From the NCBI GenBank assembly GCA_963576475.1, contig OY754980.1, positions 29,557,563 to 29,621,562 of the forward strand: 64,000 nt of DNA, written 5' to 3'. Positions 43,223 to 55,500 of this stretch are shown here, one piece after another. The notes under the pieces are model-generated. The model saw only the letters and a list, made by a program, of their open reading frames with translations, was not told where the DNA came from and ran no database searches. The DNA is from Molanna angustata. Its lineage: Eukaryota > Arthropoda > Insecta > Trichoptera > Molannidae. The position numbers were made by a program, and so were the translations under genes. The first letter of the stretch is position 1. Every line of letters begins with the position of its first letter.

Positions 43223-43471
43223 ACACGGAAAAAAAATTTCATAAAATTTCTTCAGTCAAGAATATTTTTTCATATATAACGAAAATAATATTCTCTCAAA
43301 TTAAGATTTTTTTGTTTTATCTCAAAACAGTATTTTCTTAATTCAAATAAATTTGTTTGAATTAAGAAAATATTGTTTTGAGATAAAGCAAAAAATCTTA
43401 ATTTGAGAGAATATTATTTTCGTTATATATGAAAAAATATTCTTGACTGAAGAAAACTTTTTTTTCTGTGT
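43223..43471. mobile_element. Foldback (near-perfect palindrome) element
   Basis: The left arm (CACGGAAAAAAAAT, TTCTTCAGTCAAGAATAT, AACGAAAATAATATTCTCTC, TTTTATCTCAAAACAGTATT) is mirrored by the right arm almost base for base, around a spacer of about 8 bases near 43350. The arms are about 120 bp. A MITE-like hairpin with no coding capacity. Target duplication not obvious. Confidence 0.85.
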
Positions 43472-43621
43472 AATGCATGTCTATTTTTAGGTTATATTTT
43501 TCCTCGAAAGACAGTGGAGTAAATAATGATCTCTGACCTTTTAAGGGAAAATGTTGAATGGTATTTTTATAATAATTAACCTCTTTCTGATCATGACTCA
43601 TCTCTCGTGAAACAAAAACCC

Positions 43622-44100
43622 TCATTTACAAAACTCTTCTTAGACCGGTCATGACATATGCATCAGAATGCTGGACATTGACCAAGAAGGACGAAAATGC
43701 ATTGTTGGTGTTCGAAAGGAAAGTACTTCGTAAAATATTTGGTCCTACCTGTGAAGGAGGATCTTGGAGGATCCGGTTTAACCACGAGCTAGAAATAATG
43801 TATGGTGAACCAAACGTTGTCCAATACATCAAAATACAACGTCTACGTTGGCTCGGACACGTTTGTATAATGGAGGATAACCGGGTCCCAAAGAAAGTAT
43901 TGGACACCTGTCCTGAAGGAAGAAGAAGCAGAGGGAGACCTAGGATGAGATGACTGGACGACATCGAGGGCGATATAAGAGCGATCGGACAGACAAATTG
44001 GAGGAGACTTGCTGTCACAGGGCGGGATGGAGGCAGTTTCTTGAGGAGGCCAAGGCTCGCACCGGGCTGTAGCGCCATTGCTGATGATGGACCTCTTTCT
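43622..44100 (+). mobile_element. LINE C-terminal remnant (GRP-type tail domain)
   Basis: Plus strand: KTLLRPVMTYASECWTLTK, IKIQRLRWLGHVCIMEDNR, RRSRGRPRMR, one stop, LDDIEGDIRAIGQTNWRRLA, then GCGCCATTGCTGATGATG. This is the last ~150 residues of an RTE-like LINE with a (GAT)n-type tail. Other 3' ends of the family are at 47120-47230 (minus) and 49846-49895 (minus). Confidence 0.8.
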
Positions 44101-44348
44101 GAATGCATGTTGTCATCATAAATAATATTAACTGATGTCAACTGACATAAAAGCTACCACAGAAACAAATGATCGTTTTTCACTCGACAATTTTACCGAG
44201 CGTTTGGTGCATACACTCGACGACGTTCCATCTGAACGCCACAGAGTGTCTTTCGAGCGTGTGTTTCCGGTCATTGTGAACGGCTTGGAGCGTTAACACT
44301 TTAAGTGTGCTCGGCGTTCGTTGTCTATGGTGATAATTTGTATGATTG

Positions 44349-44510
44349 AAAAATACGTATCAAACTATAAACACTTAAACACAAATTAATAAATATTTTA
44401 AGATATTTTGTTTTCTTTACAAAACATGTCAGGATAGAAGAGTATGGAGGTTTATTTGAAAAAATAAATTTGAGATTTTGTATTTGCCTATATTCATAGG
44501 CAAATGAATT
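44349..44510 (-). mobile_element. Helitron family A fragment (A7)
   Basis: ATCAAACTATAAACACTTAA, TATTTTAAGATATTTTGTTT, CAGGATAGAAGAGTATGGAG and AAATTTGAGATTTTGTATTT are inverse, diverged matches to the 3' half of family A. Confidence 0.5.
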
Positions 44511-44879
44511 ATATTGTTGATACCCTCCTCCAAAGTACTTTGGCGGTCGAGCTAACCATTAGGTTCAAAATCTGTTCGAAGCACAATCGAATATGTGTCA
44601 CAAATTAAAATTGTTTATATATATTATGCAAATATATAGTCAGACGGCACGATTATGTCACAGAATAAAAAATTAAAACAGAAAAAAAAATTGAATTCAA
44701 TTCAGACATAACGAATTATTTTATTTATAAGACGATAGTTAAATGAATAAAACAGCCGAAATTATCACCATAATTATCACAATAATCACAGGCTGTATTA
44801 TATCCATGCTAAATTATATCCATGATATGGGTAAACCAGACTTGGTCACAACATTTAAATACGTACAATGGCGTGGTGA
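44511..44879. other. Unassigned stretch with part of a DNA-element end
   Basis: ATATCCATGATATGGGTAAA and CCAGACTTGG at about 44815-44845 match the right arm of the element at 57279-57886. Confidence 0.4.
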
Positions 44880-44992
44880 TCTCACCAACTCATTTCACAA
44901 AAATGCTGAAAATTTTTCATACAAAATTTGAATACTTTGTTGGAGTGATGTGGTAGTGAGGAGTTTAGCGTTGGCCATAACCTAGTCGTTCA
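44880..44992 (+). mobile_element. Repeat family D, 3' end fragment (D5)
   Basis: CTCATTTCACAAAAATGCTG, AAAATTTGAATACTTTG, GTAGTGAGGAGTTTAGCGTT and GGCCATAACCTAGTCGTT correspond to the last ~110 bases of D2 and D3. Confidence 0.7.
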
Positions 44993-45800
44993 AATATATT
45001 ATAAATACGGTTCATACCTACTTCCGAAATAATGAAACCAAAGAATATAACCAGAGTAGTTAAAGGTAAGTATTGTTTGTTCGTGAAAAAATGCGTAATT
45101 TATGTTACAATTAACACGAAACTCTTGTTTGAGGCAAAAGGTCTCCTAAAGCTGAAAAATGTAGAATTTCCATAAATCTCTATGTTTAAAGCGCTGATAT
45201 ATTTTGTTGGGTGCGATATATTTTTAACGAAACATTAGGTTCTGCGTAGTAAATTTATTTACGAACTCATTACATCTTTAACCCAAATATTTTTACTTAG
45301 GTACTTATATAAAAAAATTAGTAACTACGTCTCGTTAACATGAATATGGTTATATATTTTCAATAATCTTGACGAGAATACTTCAAAAAAGTATGTAAAA
45401 CAAGGGACATGAATAGAGTTTTAAAGAATTTCATTCTTCCCATCCGTCAATTTAATGATTCTTTTATAGGTTTCAAAACAGATTATAGCCATTATTTATA
45501 AACTAAAATTATTCTTAATTTATTCATTGAAAATCTATAAGACCATTTGTCAAATGTTACGCGTAAAATTAACCAAAGAAACTAATTAGTTTTCAACTTG
45601 AAAGAAGAAGAACTTACATCTTCTTGTCTCTGAAGAACGTCAATTATCTGAAAGAGAAAGTCTTTGACGCTTGCTTTCTCTCGAAACTGACGTGTGGTTG
45701 TGAAATTGTTGTATTGATAAACAGAATGTTACAGTGGCAAGCAGTAACACAAGAAAGGATGTCACTTTTTGTTACCGAATTTGTAGTTGATTGATGGAAA
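44993..45800. other. Unassigned stretch
   Basis: No gene or matching repeat seen. Confidence 0.4.
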
Positions 45801-46700
45801 TTGCCTATAGGCAATCATTACTACGCACTCTGTCAATCTATCATTACTTACAGCATTCTTATTTGGGGCAACTTTGCAAATTCAATATTAGATTCTCTTT
45901 ATAAAAGTCAAAAACTTGTGATCAAAATTATTTTGTCCCGCCCTATAAGATACCCTACTCGAAACCTTTTTGAAAACTTCAAAGTCTTAACTCTACATCA
46001 ACTCTACACTAAATGTCTTATTTGCTACTTCACATTTAAAGACACCGATAAAATACGAACACAACAAACAAGATTTACACGTACGTCATCTCACTTAAAT
46101 TACCATATACCTCATCGAAACACTAGCCTTGCTCAGCGACACTATTCATATCAAGCTCCCAGTGTTTACAATACCATCCCAGATTCTATTAAAAATATCA
46201 ATCACTACCAAAGGTTCAAAAGGGAATTAACCTTATGGATCATTGAATCAAATCCACCACAATAACATTTTTCTCATTTCTTATTACATGCTGTTTGTTT
46301 ACTGTATGTGTGTGTATGTGTGTGTATGTGTGCTGTGTGTGTATGTCATGTATATGGTTCAGTATATTACGTGAGTATGGAAAGTGCCTGTGCATGTATG
46401 TTAGGAAGTGTATGATAAATTGTGCTAAATCCACTTTAAAATAATGTTGTTTAACTTACAAAAGCAAAGAATGCATCCAATATAACACAGGGATTATCCC
46501 TAGCATATTGGAGAGCAAAATCGCTAATTGACAGCAAAGCGCAAGAGAGTGTCAATGGTTTGGATGTGTATGTGTACCTTTCCATTGTCTCTGTCTGAAA
46601 TATGTATAGCATTTAATCTTTTTTTATATACCTTTATTATTGTTGTCAAACCTCTGTTTGTTAAATGCCATGTTTATTATTAATAAATAAATAAATAAAA
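45801..46700 (+). mobile_element. 5'-truncated LINE, relative of family J
   Basis: The open frame to 46265 encodes the C-terminal ~150 residues of RT: YYALCQSIITYSILIWGNF, SRPIRYPTRNLFENFKVL, HRNTSLAQRHYSYQAPSVYN and FKRELTLWII. These align with YYAVAQSILCYGIIVWG, PFRYPSNSLFFEFEVL and following residues of the intact protein at 22285-25254. The 3' UTR has a TGTGTA microsatellite and ends in (TAAA)n at 46681-46700. No stop within the remaining frame, so it is a fairly young but dead copy. Confidence 0.85.
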
Positions 46701-46789
46701 ACAAATCAATCGCATTATATGAAAATTACTTTTTGGAAAATAAAATATTTTTATAATCATTATTATTAAAGAAGAATACTGGGTATTTC

Positions 46790-47075
46790 CTATCAAACCA
46801 ACTTGTGGAGGAAAGCAAAGACATCGATGTTGTTCAAAGGTTTGCAAACCTGAAGCTGGAGAGGGCATGTCGCCTGAAACACATATTCCAGATAGACTTA
46901 AATAGTGCTGGAATGGCGACCTTGAACGATCATCAGAAGCGTTGGACTGCATCAAACAAGGTGGCAAGATGCCTAGCAGGAGGTGGTTGTATGCGGTCTG
47001 CACAAGATAGAGAGAGAACTGTGGAGGTTCCCATGCCCGTGTCCACGTTGGAGAGCTGAGGTAGAAGAAAGAATG
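46790..47075 (+). mobile_element. RTE-type LINE C-terminal remnant, degraded
   Basis: IDVVQRFANLKLERACRL, KRWTASNKVARCL and MRSAQDRERTVEVPM correspond loosely to the DHVARLKWQWAGH, KRWADDIV and RRAMDRNKW parts of 31114-31997. One long frame survives but many residues have changed. Confidence 0.6.
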
Positions 47076-47119
47076 TTTTAAATTGGTCATTGATAGAAAT
47101 TTTCGAAAATAAACATATT

Positions 47120-47230
47120 ATCATCATCAGCAATGGCGCTACAGCCCAGTGTGGGCCTTGGCCTACTCAAGAAACTGCCTCCATCCCGCCCTGTCGTTAG
47201 CGAGTCTCCTCCAATTTGTCAATCCAATCG
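47120..47230 (-). mobile_element. LINE 3' end, family of 43622
   Basis: The minus strand reads GACAAATTGGAGGAGACTCG, GGGCGGGATGGAGGCAGTTT and GGGCTGTAGCGCCATTGCTG then ATGATGATA, as in 43993-44095. Confidence 0.85.
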
Positions 47231-47244
47231 CTTTTATACAATTT

Positions 47245-47411
47245 TTTTTTAAATTAAAAAAAAATGAATATGTCCTTGTTAAACAAGTACATATACATTT
47301 TCCTACATTCCCTACGTGCTATAGGTGAATGAAATCGGTCGAGGCAGGATTCGAACTCGCGACGACCGTTGGATAACTAACCCAATGCGCCAATCGCTCT
47401 GCCATCGACCT
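47245..47411 (-). mobile_element. tRNA-derived SINE, family S1
   Basis: Minus strand: TAGGTCGATGGCAGAGCGAT (A box region), CGCGAGTTCGAATCCTGCC (B box), body CGATTTCATTCACCTATAGC, 3' end AACAAGGACATATTCATTTT. Same family as 15687-15808. Confidence 0.8.
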
Positions 47412-47416
47412 ATCTT

Positions 47417-47685
<269 letters not shown>

Positions 47686-47706
47686 AACAATATCATTTTT
47701 TACATA

Positions 47707-48862
47707 TTATTATATCCACCTCACTAGGCTTTGCCTGTACCGAGGTGGAATATTTCACAATCACATCAATACATTTATATACAATATTTACATATTATTA
47801 TATATCCACCTCACTAGGCTTTGCCTGTACCGAGGTGGAATATTTCACAATCACATCAATACATTTATATACAATATTTACATATTATTATATATCCACC
47901 TCACTAGGCTTTGCCTGTACCGAGGTGGAATATTTCACAATCACATCAATACATTTATATACAATATTTACATATTATTATATATCCACCTCACTAGGCT
48001 TTGCCTGTACCGAGGTGGAATATTTCACAATCACATCAATACATTTATATACAATATTTACATATTATTATATATCCACCTCACTAGGCTTTGCCTGTAC
48101 CGAGGTGGAATATTTCACAATCACATCAATACATTTATATACAATATTTACATATTATTATATATCCACCTCACTAGGCTTTGCCTGTACCGAGGTGGAA
48201 TATTTCACAATCACATCAATACATTTATATACAATATTTACATATTATTATATATCCACCTCACTAGGCTTTGCCTGTACCGAGGTGGAATATTTCACAA
48301 TCACATCAATACATTTATATACAATATTTACATATTATTATATATCCACCTCACTAGGCTTTGCCTGTACCGAGGTGGAATATTTCACAATCACATCAAT
48401 ACATTTATATACAATATTTACATATTATTATATATCCACCTCACTAGGCTTTGCCTGTACCGAGGTGGAATATTTCACAATCACATCAATACATTTATAT
48501 ACAATATTTACATATTATTATATATCCACCTCACTAGGCTTTGCCTGTACCGAGGTGGAATATTTCACAATCACATCAATACATTTATATACAATATTTA
48601 CATATTATTATATATCCACCTCACTAGGCTTTGCCTGTACCGAGGTGGAATATTTCACAATCACATCAATACATTTATATACAATATTTACATATTATTA
48701 TATATCCACCTCACTAGGCTTTGCCTGTACCGAGGTGGAATATTTCACAATCACATCAATACATTTATATACAATATTTACATATTATTATATATCCACC
48801 TCACTAGGCTTTGCCTGTACCGAGGTGGAATATTTCACAATCACATCAATACATTTATATAC
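47707..48862. repeat. 90-bp satellite array, 13 copies
   Basis: The marker TTGCCTGTAC recurs at 47731, 47821, 47911 and every 90 bases to 48811. Apart from a 2-base deletion in the first unit (TATTATATCC instead of TATTATATATCC), I see no substitutions between units. Each unit contains a hairpin: CCACCTC and GAGGTGG arms enclosing GGC-TTT-GCC. Because 90 is divisible by 3, a 383-codon frame (47745-48896) stays open with a 30-residue repeat (EVEYFTITSIHLYTIF...). I regard this as non-coding. The homogeneity implies very recent expansion or an assembly-level duplication. Confidence 0.97.
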
Positions 48863-49845
48863 TATTTTTTTATCGTATTTCATACAGTTTCCATGAATAT
48901 GCGTATTTTATATAGTAAAGTCTGATTTTTTTTAAAGTGCCAATTCTATACATAAACAAAAAAAATGCATAGTATTTACGCATGTAAATGTATTAGTAGA
49001 CTCGTGGTTGCTGATTGGTTTACACCATTTGGTGTCCTTAACAACAAACATCAACAAACCCGACAGTACGTATCTATCTCTCGAAGTGAGCGCACGTTTG
49101 ATTTTTTATGGTGACCATGTGTTCTATATTAAGAATTTCATTTTTTATTTCTAACTTATGTATTTTATTTTTTGTTTAATATCGATACCTATATAATTAT
49201 TATTATAAACATGTGTTATCACCGTCTTAGTATAGAATAAGTGTCCATTATTTATTTGTATTAGTTACATAGATATATTATTTATGTAAGTATGTGTGTT
49301 TGCCTCAATGAACTATTATGTAAATATTTTGTATAATATAATTTATTATTTTGGAAAATAATATGTAACTGTTTATTGTTATAAGGATTAATTACTTCAT
49401 AGTGTATTCTTTTATTATCCTAATAAAAAGTATCAAATAAATATTTTGTTTAAATATTACTTTCCCAGGAGATGCCCATTAACATTTGCAGAAAATACCT
49501 AATAATATAGACCCATTAAAGCCGCATGGTACCGGAAGTAAGAATAGGTATGAAAAGATTTGAAGGTTTTGAAGATATATGCATGTGAAAGTTACAACCG
49601 TTTTATATCATGAAATGATAAAAAAAATCCCATAATATTTTTTTCTTTTACACCATGGTCACCCTATGAGCTTTGGCACTCTTAAAAAAATTAGACTTTA
49701 ACATGTCATGACTTATATGTGTATGTATCCAAACAAAATATATCAAACAATAAACTTATATGTATATGTGTCCAAACAAAAATATATCAAACAATAAATT
49801 AAAACACTAAACAAAACAAGTGTTTTTATTTAATGTATATCTCCC
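48863..49845. other. Unassigned stretch
   Basis: AT-rich; a short tandem duplication (GTCCAAACAAAAATATATCA type) near 49722-49800. No gene recognised. Confidence 0.45.
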
Positions 49846-49895
49846 TCGATGTCGTCCAGCCATCTCATCCTAGGCCTACCTCATATTATACCATA
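49846..49895 (-). mobile_element. Short LINE remnant
   Basis: Minus strand GGCCTAGGATGAGATGGCTG and GACGACATCGAGGGAG equal 43930-43975 of the LINE at 43622-44100. Confidence 0.6.
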
Positions 49896-50923
49896 AGAAA
49901 ATAATTTTTGATATTCCCATTCCTGAAACTGAGAGGAAAAATTTCGAGAAAACGTAAAATTGACTTTTGTGTTTTTTTTTATAATGGCGAAACCATTTTG
50001 TTTGAAATAAAGAGCTTTGAACCAAAAGTTTAAATAATTAAACAACCATAATGAACACTTGTTTTGTTTCTAGAAGGTTTAAAAAGAGAAACAAAGAAAA
50101 TTTCAGGACATTGTTCAAATACTTGACATTGTTTAAATACTTACCGAAGAGAGAATAACCAGCAGGTATACACAAACGGATTAAAAGAATGTTGATTGTT
50201 GATTCCTTCAAAGGATTCGTTCCATAACTTGAAAAAGTTTGAGGGTGTATTAAAGTTGGCACTTAGTATAATAATGAAAAACAATGCGATGATCTTGACT
50301 TTACAAGAAAAATTACAAGTTAAATGATATTATTATTATTATTAAACGATGTTTTGAAACTTGACGAAGATAACAGAGAACAAACGATGAACGAAATTTT
50401 CTTTGAGAATTATCAAATAACTTAAGTGTGAATTTAAAGGTTTTCCTTGAACAAAAAATTGTAAAATACAAGACATTTATATCCAAGTCTTGTCAAGGAA
50501 TGGCAAGGAGTGGTTTTATATATAATTGAAAGTAAACATACGATTTCTGATATCTTTTTATTTTCTATATACATATTATGTTCCATTTTCTTATAGAATT
50601 ATAAGAGATTATTTAGGAGCAAGGAAGGAATGTATGCTTCGAGCGACCATAATATTTGTATTTTTTGCTGCAATGCTGTGTGTCAGAACATGCCGACAAG
50701 TCTAGAAAGTAGACTTGGCACGTCTAACAACCAGTATTTTGTAATATTATTATTCTTTTGTTTTTTTTTTTTCAATAAAAAAAGTACTTAGTGCTGCATA
50801 TTTATTCATTTTGTATGTCCGTCAGACATGGATGGAGATGCATTTGGTTAGTAGTAAATTACAATTAAAACTTATTAATTTATTGACGCCACTATAGAGT
50901 ATTTTAAGTTTACCCGTTTAAGA
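49896..50923. other. Unassigned stretch
   Basis: No gene or matching repeat seen. Confidence 0.4.
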
Positions 50924-50987
50924 GCTGACCCGCTCCCTCGTCCGATCAAACTTACACAAGGGATAAGTTTGTTCGGAGCGGGTCAGC
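50924..50987. other. Strong 64-base hairpin
   Basis: GCTGACCCGCTCC and GGAGCGGGTCAGC pair perfectly over 13 bases. Inside, CCGATCAAACTTA and TAAGTTTGTTCGG pair with one mismatch, leaving a loop of about 9 bases; the two left arms are separated by 5 bases, so some pairing is alternative. GC-rich in an AT-rich background. Could be a MITE remnant or a foldback RNA. Confidence 0.7.
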
Positions 50988-51109
50988 AATTTATTGATTT
51001 AAATCTGCCAAAAAGGAGTAGCTATCAAGTATGAATATATATATATTTAGTTAGATTTTAAAATGTCATCCGTCTTGAAAAAAAAAGCAGTCGCTTTTAA
51101 ACCTGTCGT

Positions 51110-51440
51110 GTCACATAGCTTATTTGTGGTATCTTTATCTTCTTCAGCTTGTTTTCATCCACTTCTGAACGAAGGCCTCCTACATTTGACTGCAAATCGT
51201 CCTGTTCTGTATATTCTGCATCCAGAATGCTCCAATATACATATCGTTATATATCATTCCGCCACCTCAGCTACTGTCGTCCCACACCTCTCTTGGTCGT
51301 ACGAGGTCTCCAAGTCAGCACTATCTTTTTCCACTTATCGTCCGAGCTTCTGGCTACGTGTCCCGCCCATTTCCATTTCAGAGTGGATTATATCACACAC
51401 CCTTCATACAGTTTCCTTTTTAGGTTGATGGGTACATTCT
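51110..51440 (-). mobile_element. RTE-type LINE C-terminal remnant
   Basis: The minus strand reads STLKWKWAGHVARSSDDKWK, IVLTWRPRTTKRGVGR, stop, LRWRNDI. Same block as ARLKWQWAGHVAR and RGIGRPMKRW at 31114-31997. The two overlapping plus-strand frames (51063-51484) are shadows. Confidence 0.8.
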
Positions 51441-51767
51441 ATTTTTCCGGAGGCAAACTTGAAGTTTGTGGTTTGAACAAATAGAACTTTAGCAATATAA
51501 GAAATTAATTATAAAGCGAATTGAAGAATTGTCAATGTGGCTCCATCGCTACGGATGTTATGTATTCCATGGACAGATATGAAGATTTGCAAATAGGTGC
51601 TGGCGTGGGAAGAGAATAAACAATTGTTATTCATATACATTGAATTTGTCTGTCTTTAAACAGGAATTATTCCTAGTTATGTAGATAGACATAGGTAAAG
51701 TGATGGAATGATGCCAATCAGGGAGCACCCATGGTTTATTATTATTATTATAATTTTTTGTTTATCA

Positions 51768-51870
51768 TGTTTATTGTTTTGTATATTTTTTGTTTTTATA
51801 TTAATACTGAGTGGTCTCTGTAGTGAATTGTTTCTGTAAGTTTTCTTTTCTTATGTTAAATAAATAAATA
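51768..51870 (+). mobile_element. Possible LINE 3' UTR tail
   Basis: T-rich sequence ending TTAAATAAATAAATA. No coding part. Weak. Confidence 0.3.
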
Positions 51871-51882
51871 TATTATTATTAT

Positions 51883-52045
51883 AATATAAAAATGAAAAAG
51901 ATGGCATACTTGGGATACATACTTGGGAAATGTATGAGACGATGTTTGAATGTTGACGAGGCGTTGAATGTATGTCATGATGGAAAAATGTGGCGATCGG
52001 TTCTCTCTGCCTACCCCTTGAGGGACATGGCGTGATTGTATGTTT
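51883..52045 (+). mobile_element. LINE family L, 3' end fragment
   Basis: Plus strand reads KCMRRCLNVDEALNVCHDGK, MWRSVLSAYPLRDMA, stop, and a short ATGT-like tail. Counterpart of the last 40 residues of 52522-55539. Confidence 0.8.
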
Positions 52046-52136
52046 ATATTTATTTATAATTTTTCTCAACTGCTCATTTAAAAAAAATGTCATGAGTATA
52101 GAAAACACAAAATATCGTTATGAAGTTGATATGTCA

Positions 52137-52497
52137 GGATTTTATTGTACGTATTTATTTATTTATTTATTTATTTATGTTAAAGTTGGACAAAAAACAG
52201 CGTTAAGACATAGTACAATACAATAGTAACATCAAGTATTAAGGCCTATTACATTTTGTCGTTATGATTGATATAAAATAATACAAGTTTGCAAAAAATC
52301 AAAAAAAAATATGATCATAGGTTGGTATGTAGGTAAGAGCAACATTTCAAGTTAACAATGATTTAAAACATAATATTGAACTAAAAGGAAAAAAGAAAAA
52401 AGAGAATAAATGCCGTCAAGGTTTCCTATAATAAGTGGTTATTGATCTTCTTTTGTATAGATTATTTGAATGTTGTGGAGCTGAGGTGGAAGATGTC
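52137..52497. other. TTTA tract and unassigned sequence
   Basis: A (TTTA)n run at 52146-52176 may be the tail of a minus-strand LINE 3' UTR. Nothing else recognised. Confidence 0.35.
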
Positions 52498-52521
52498 ATA
52501 TACATACATACATACATACCA

Positions 52522-55500
52522 TCACGCCATGTCCCTCGCGGGGTAGGCAGAGAGAACAGAACGCCACACTATTCTATCTTGACATACATTCACCGCCTCG
52601 TCAACATTCATGCTACGTCTCATGCATGTTCTTCTATTGTTCAGACTTCTAACATTTCCTTCTTTCAGAATATCGTTCACATGGTCGTGCCATCCTTTTC
52701 TTGGGCGCCCCCGACCTCTTTTTCCATTCCTGTCAGCCTTATATATTTTTTTCGTCAAGCGTTCTTCATTCATTCTTTCCACGTGACCAAACCATCTAAG
52801 TGTGTTAACTTTCATTCTAGTTACTACATCTTTCTTCATCTTACATTCTTTCCTAGTGACCTCATTTCTAACTCTATCATACATCGTTCTATTACAAATT
52901 CTTCTTAACGATCTCATTTCCACTGCATTTATTCTACTTTCATGCGACTTCTGCCATGTCCAGGTTTCACTTGCATACATCAAGGTTGGCACTACAATTG
53001 CGTTATGAATGGCAACTTTAGCTTCCTTTGATACGTTACGATCATTCATAACTGGTTTAAGTGCTCCATTCACTCTGTTTCCTGCCATAACTCTTCTTTC
53101 AATATCCTCATCAGGCCGTCCATTCCGTTGGAACATGCTTCCCAGATAAACATATTCGTCGACTTGTTCAAGCCATTCATTCTCTACTTTTATTTGACAC
53201 GATGTTCTGCTTTCACACTTTTCAAAGACCATTACCTTTGATTTGCTAGCATTCATCCTCAGTCCGTACTCTATGCATCCTTCATATACCATGCTTACTA
53301 GATACTGTAACTCTTCCACGCTTTCTGCTAACAGGACTTTATCGTCTGCATACATCAAATCACGCACTGTTACAGTACTCAGTTTCAGACCCTTATTTTC
53401 ATCCCTAAGGGCTCTTATGCAGAAATCAATGTACAGATTAAAGAGCCATGGTGACAACACGCACCCCTGTCTTACGCCACTATTAATAGAGAACCACGAC
53501 GTTACTGTGTCGTTGACACGAACACATGCCTCGCTATTCTCATACAATGACGCGATTGCACGTATCAGCTTGCTCTTCACTCCGTACACTGACAATATAT
53601 CCCATAGTTTTTCTCTGTTGACTTTATCATAGGCCTTTTCAAGGTCTATAAAAGCACAAAAAAGCTTCTGGTTTTTATCCAGGACCTTTTCTGTAACCAT
53701 ACGCAGAGAAAAAATTTGGTCTATACATCCTCTGCCGCCCACAAACGCTCCTTGGACATCCCATATCTTGCTTTCTGTAACCTTTCGTACTCTTTGATCC
53801 AAAATTCTTGCATACATCTTACCAACTGAGCTTAGCAAACTTATGGCTCTATAGTTTTTGCAGTCAAGCTTCGATCCTTTACCTTTGTACAAGGGGACCA
53901 CGACTGCATTTCTCCAGTCTGAAGGAGTGCGTCCTGCTTCCCAACATTTGTTGAAAAGAGAGTGACACCACTCCAACATCTGATCGCCGCCATACTTTAT
54001 AAGTTCAGCTGATACACTGTCATACCCAGCAGCTTTTCCCGCTTTCGCGTGTTTAACTGCTTCAAACACTTCGTCTTTCGTAATTTCATCTTTTTCATCT
54101 TCGTATACTTGCCATGCTCTCTGATTCATGTCAACACTCAAACCGCAATCATACAGCTCCTTGAAGTATTCTTTCCATCGTTCTTTTACGCCATCTTCAT
54201 CCATAATTAATTTTCCATCTTTATCATTTACACCTTGCGATACTTTGACACTTCCATTTTTTCTTTTCGCCACGCCTTTCCAGAACATTTTCTTGTTACC
54301 AGGAAAGTCATTGGCTATTTTCAGGCTTTCTTTCTCTTTCAGAAAATCTTTTTCTCTTTTTACAATATCTTTTACCATTTTTTTACATTCTTTATACTTC
54401 TCTTTTGCTCTTTCTTCACTGTTAGATCCTTTCGCAGCTATTAATGCCATCCATGCTTTTTTCTTCTCACCCACAACAAATTTTACTCTCTCATTCCACC
54501 ATGCGTCGCCTTTCTTTCCGCCTCTTTTAGCAACACCACAAACTCTCTCTGCAGTCTTACATACGGTCTCTTTCAAGGTCGTCCATGCTTCTTCGATGAT
54601 TCCTTTACTGTCTATAGCTAAAAGAAGTTTGCTTCCGATATCTTTCACATATTGTTTTCTTACATTCTCATCTTGCAGCCTTTCCACTTTGGTTCGCTTC
54701 GGTGGATCACTACGGTGGGTTTTTGAGCGCCAACCGGTGAACAGATCAATTTTGGATATCACCAAGTAATGGTCTGTTTCCAGCTCCGCGCCCCTATACA
54801 CCCTAGTATCCACTGTCGCTTTCCTCAGTGCGGCGTCCACACATACATAATCAATTATCGACCTTTCGTTCCCTCTTTGCCATGTATACTGGTGAACTCT
54901 TTTGTGGCTGAATACAGTATTCGCCACAAATAGATTTCCTTCCGTACAGACTTCCAGAAGTCTCTTACCATTTTCATTCACTCTACTATCACCGTGGGGA
55001 CCAAGGACAGACTCAAAATCTTTCCGACGGACGCCCACCCACCCATTAAGATCTCCAGCCAGAATCACTCTTTCATTATCTTTTTTCATGTTCATTATTT
55101 CAGTCAGCCTGTTCCAGAATTCATCCTTTTCACTTTCGCTATCGGAGTTCACAGGTGCGTATCCTATAATTAGAAATACGCTTGTAATTCCAATCTTCAG
55201 CCTTACCCACATCAGTCTAGACCATTCAAGCTTGTACTCTTTCATACATGTCCCCATTCGTTTCGCTAGAATCAGCCCGACTCCCTTGCATGCAAAATCG
55301 TCACTCTTCACACCCGACCAAAGCTCTATCATACCATCGTTTCGAACGTTCATCCCTTTACCTTCCTTTTTTGTTTCACTTACACACATAATATCAATCT
55401 CTTTCTCTTTCATCACGTCACACATTTCGTTCATCTTTCTATCCATTCCACCTCTAATATTCCACACTCCTATTCTGCATTCTGTTCTCCTCTTTTTGCC

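Noticed and set aside
47745..48896. 383-codon plus-strand frame with a 30-residue repeat
   Set aside because: It is produced by a 90-bp satellite whose unit length is a multiple of three. No codon bias or domain, and the repeat is rich in AT palindromes.
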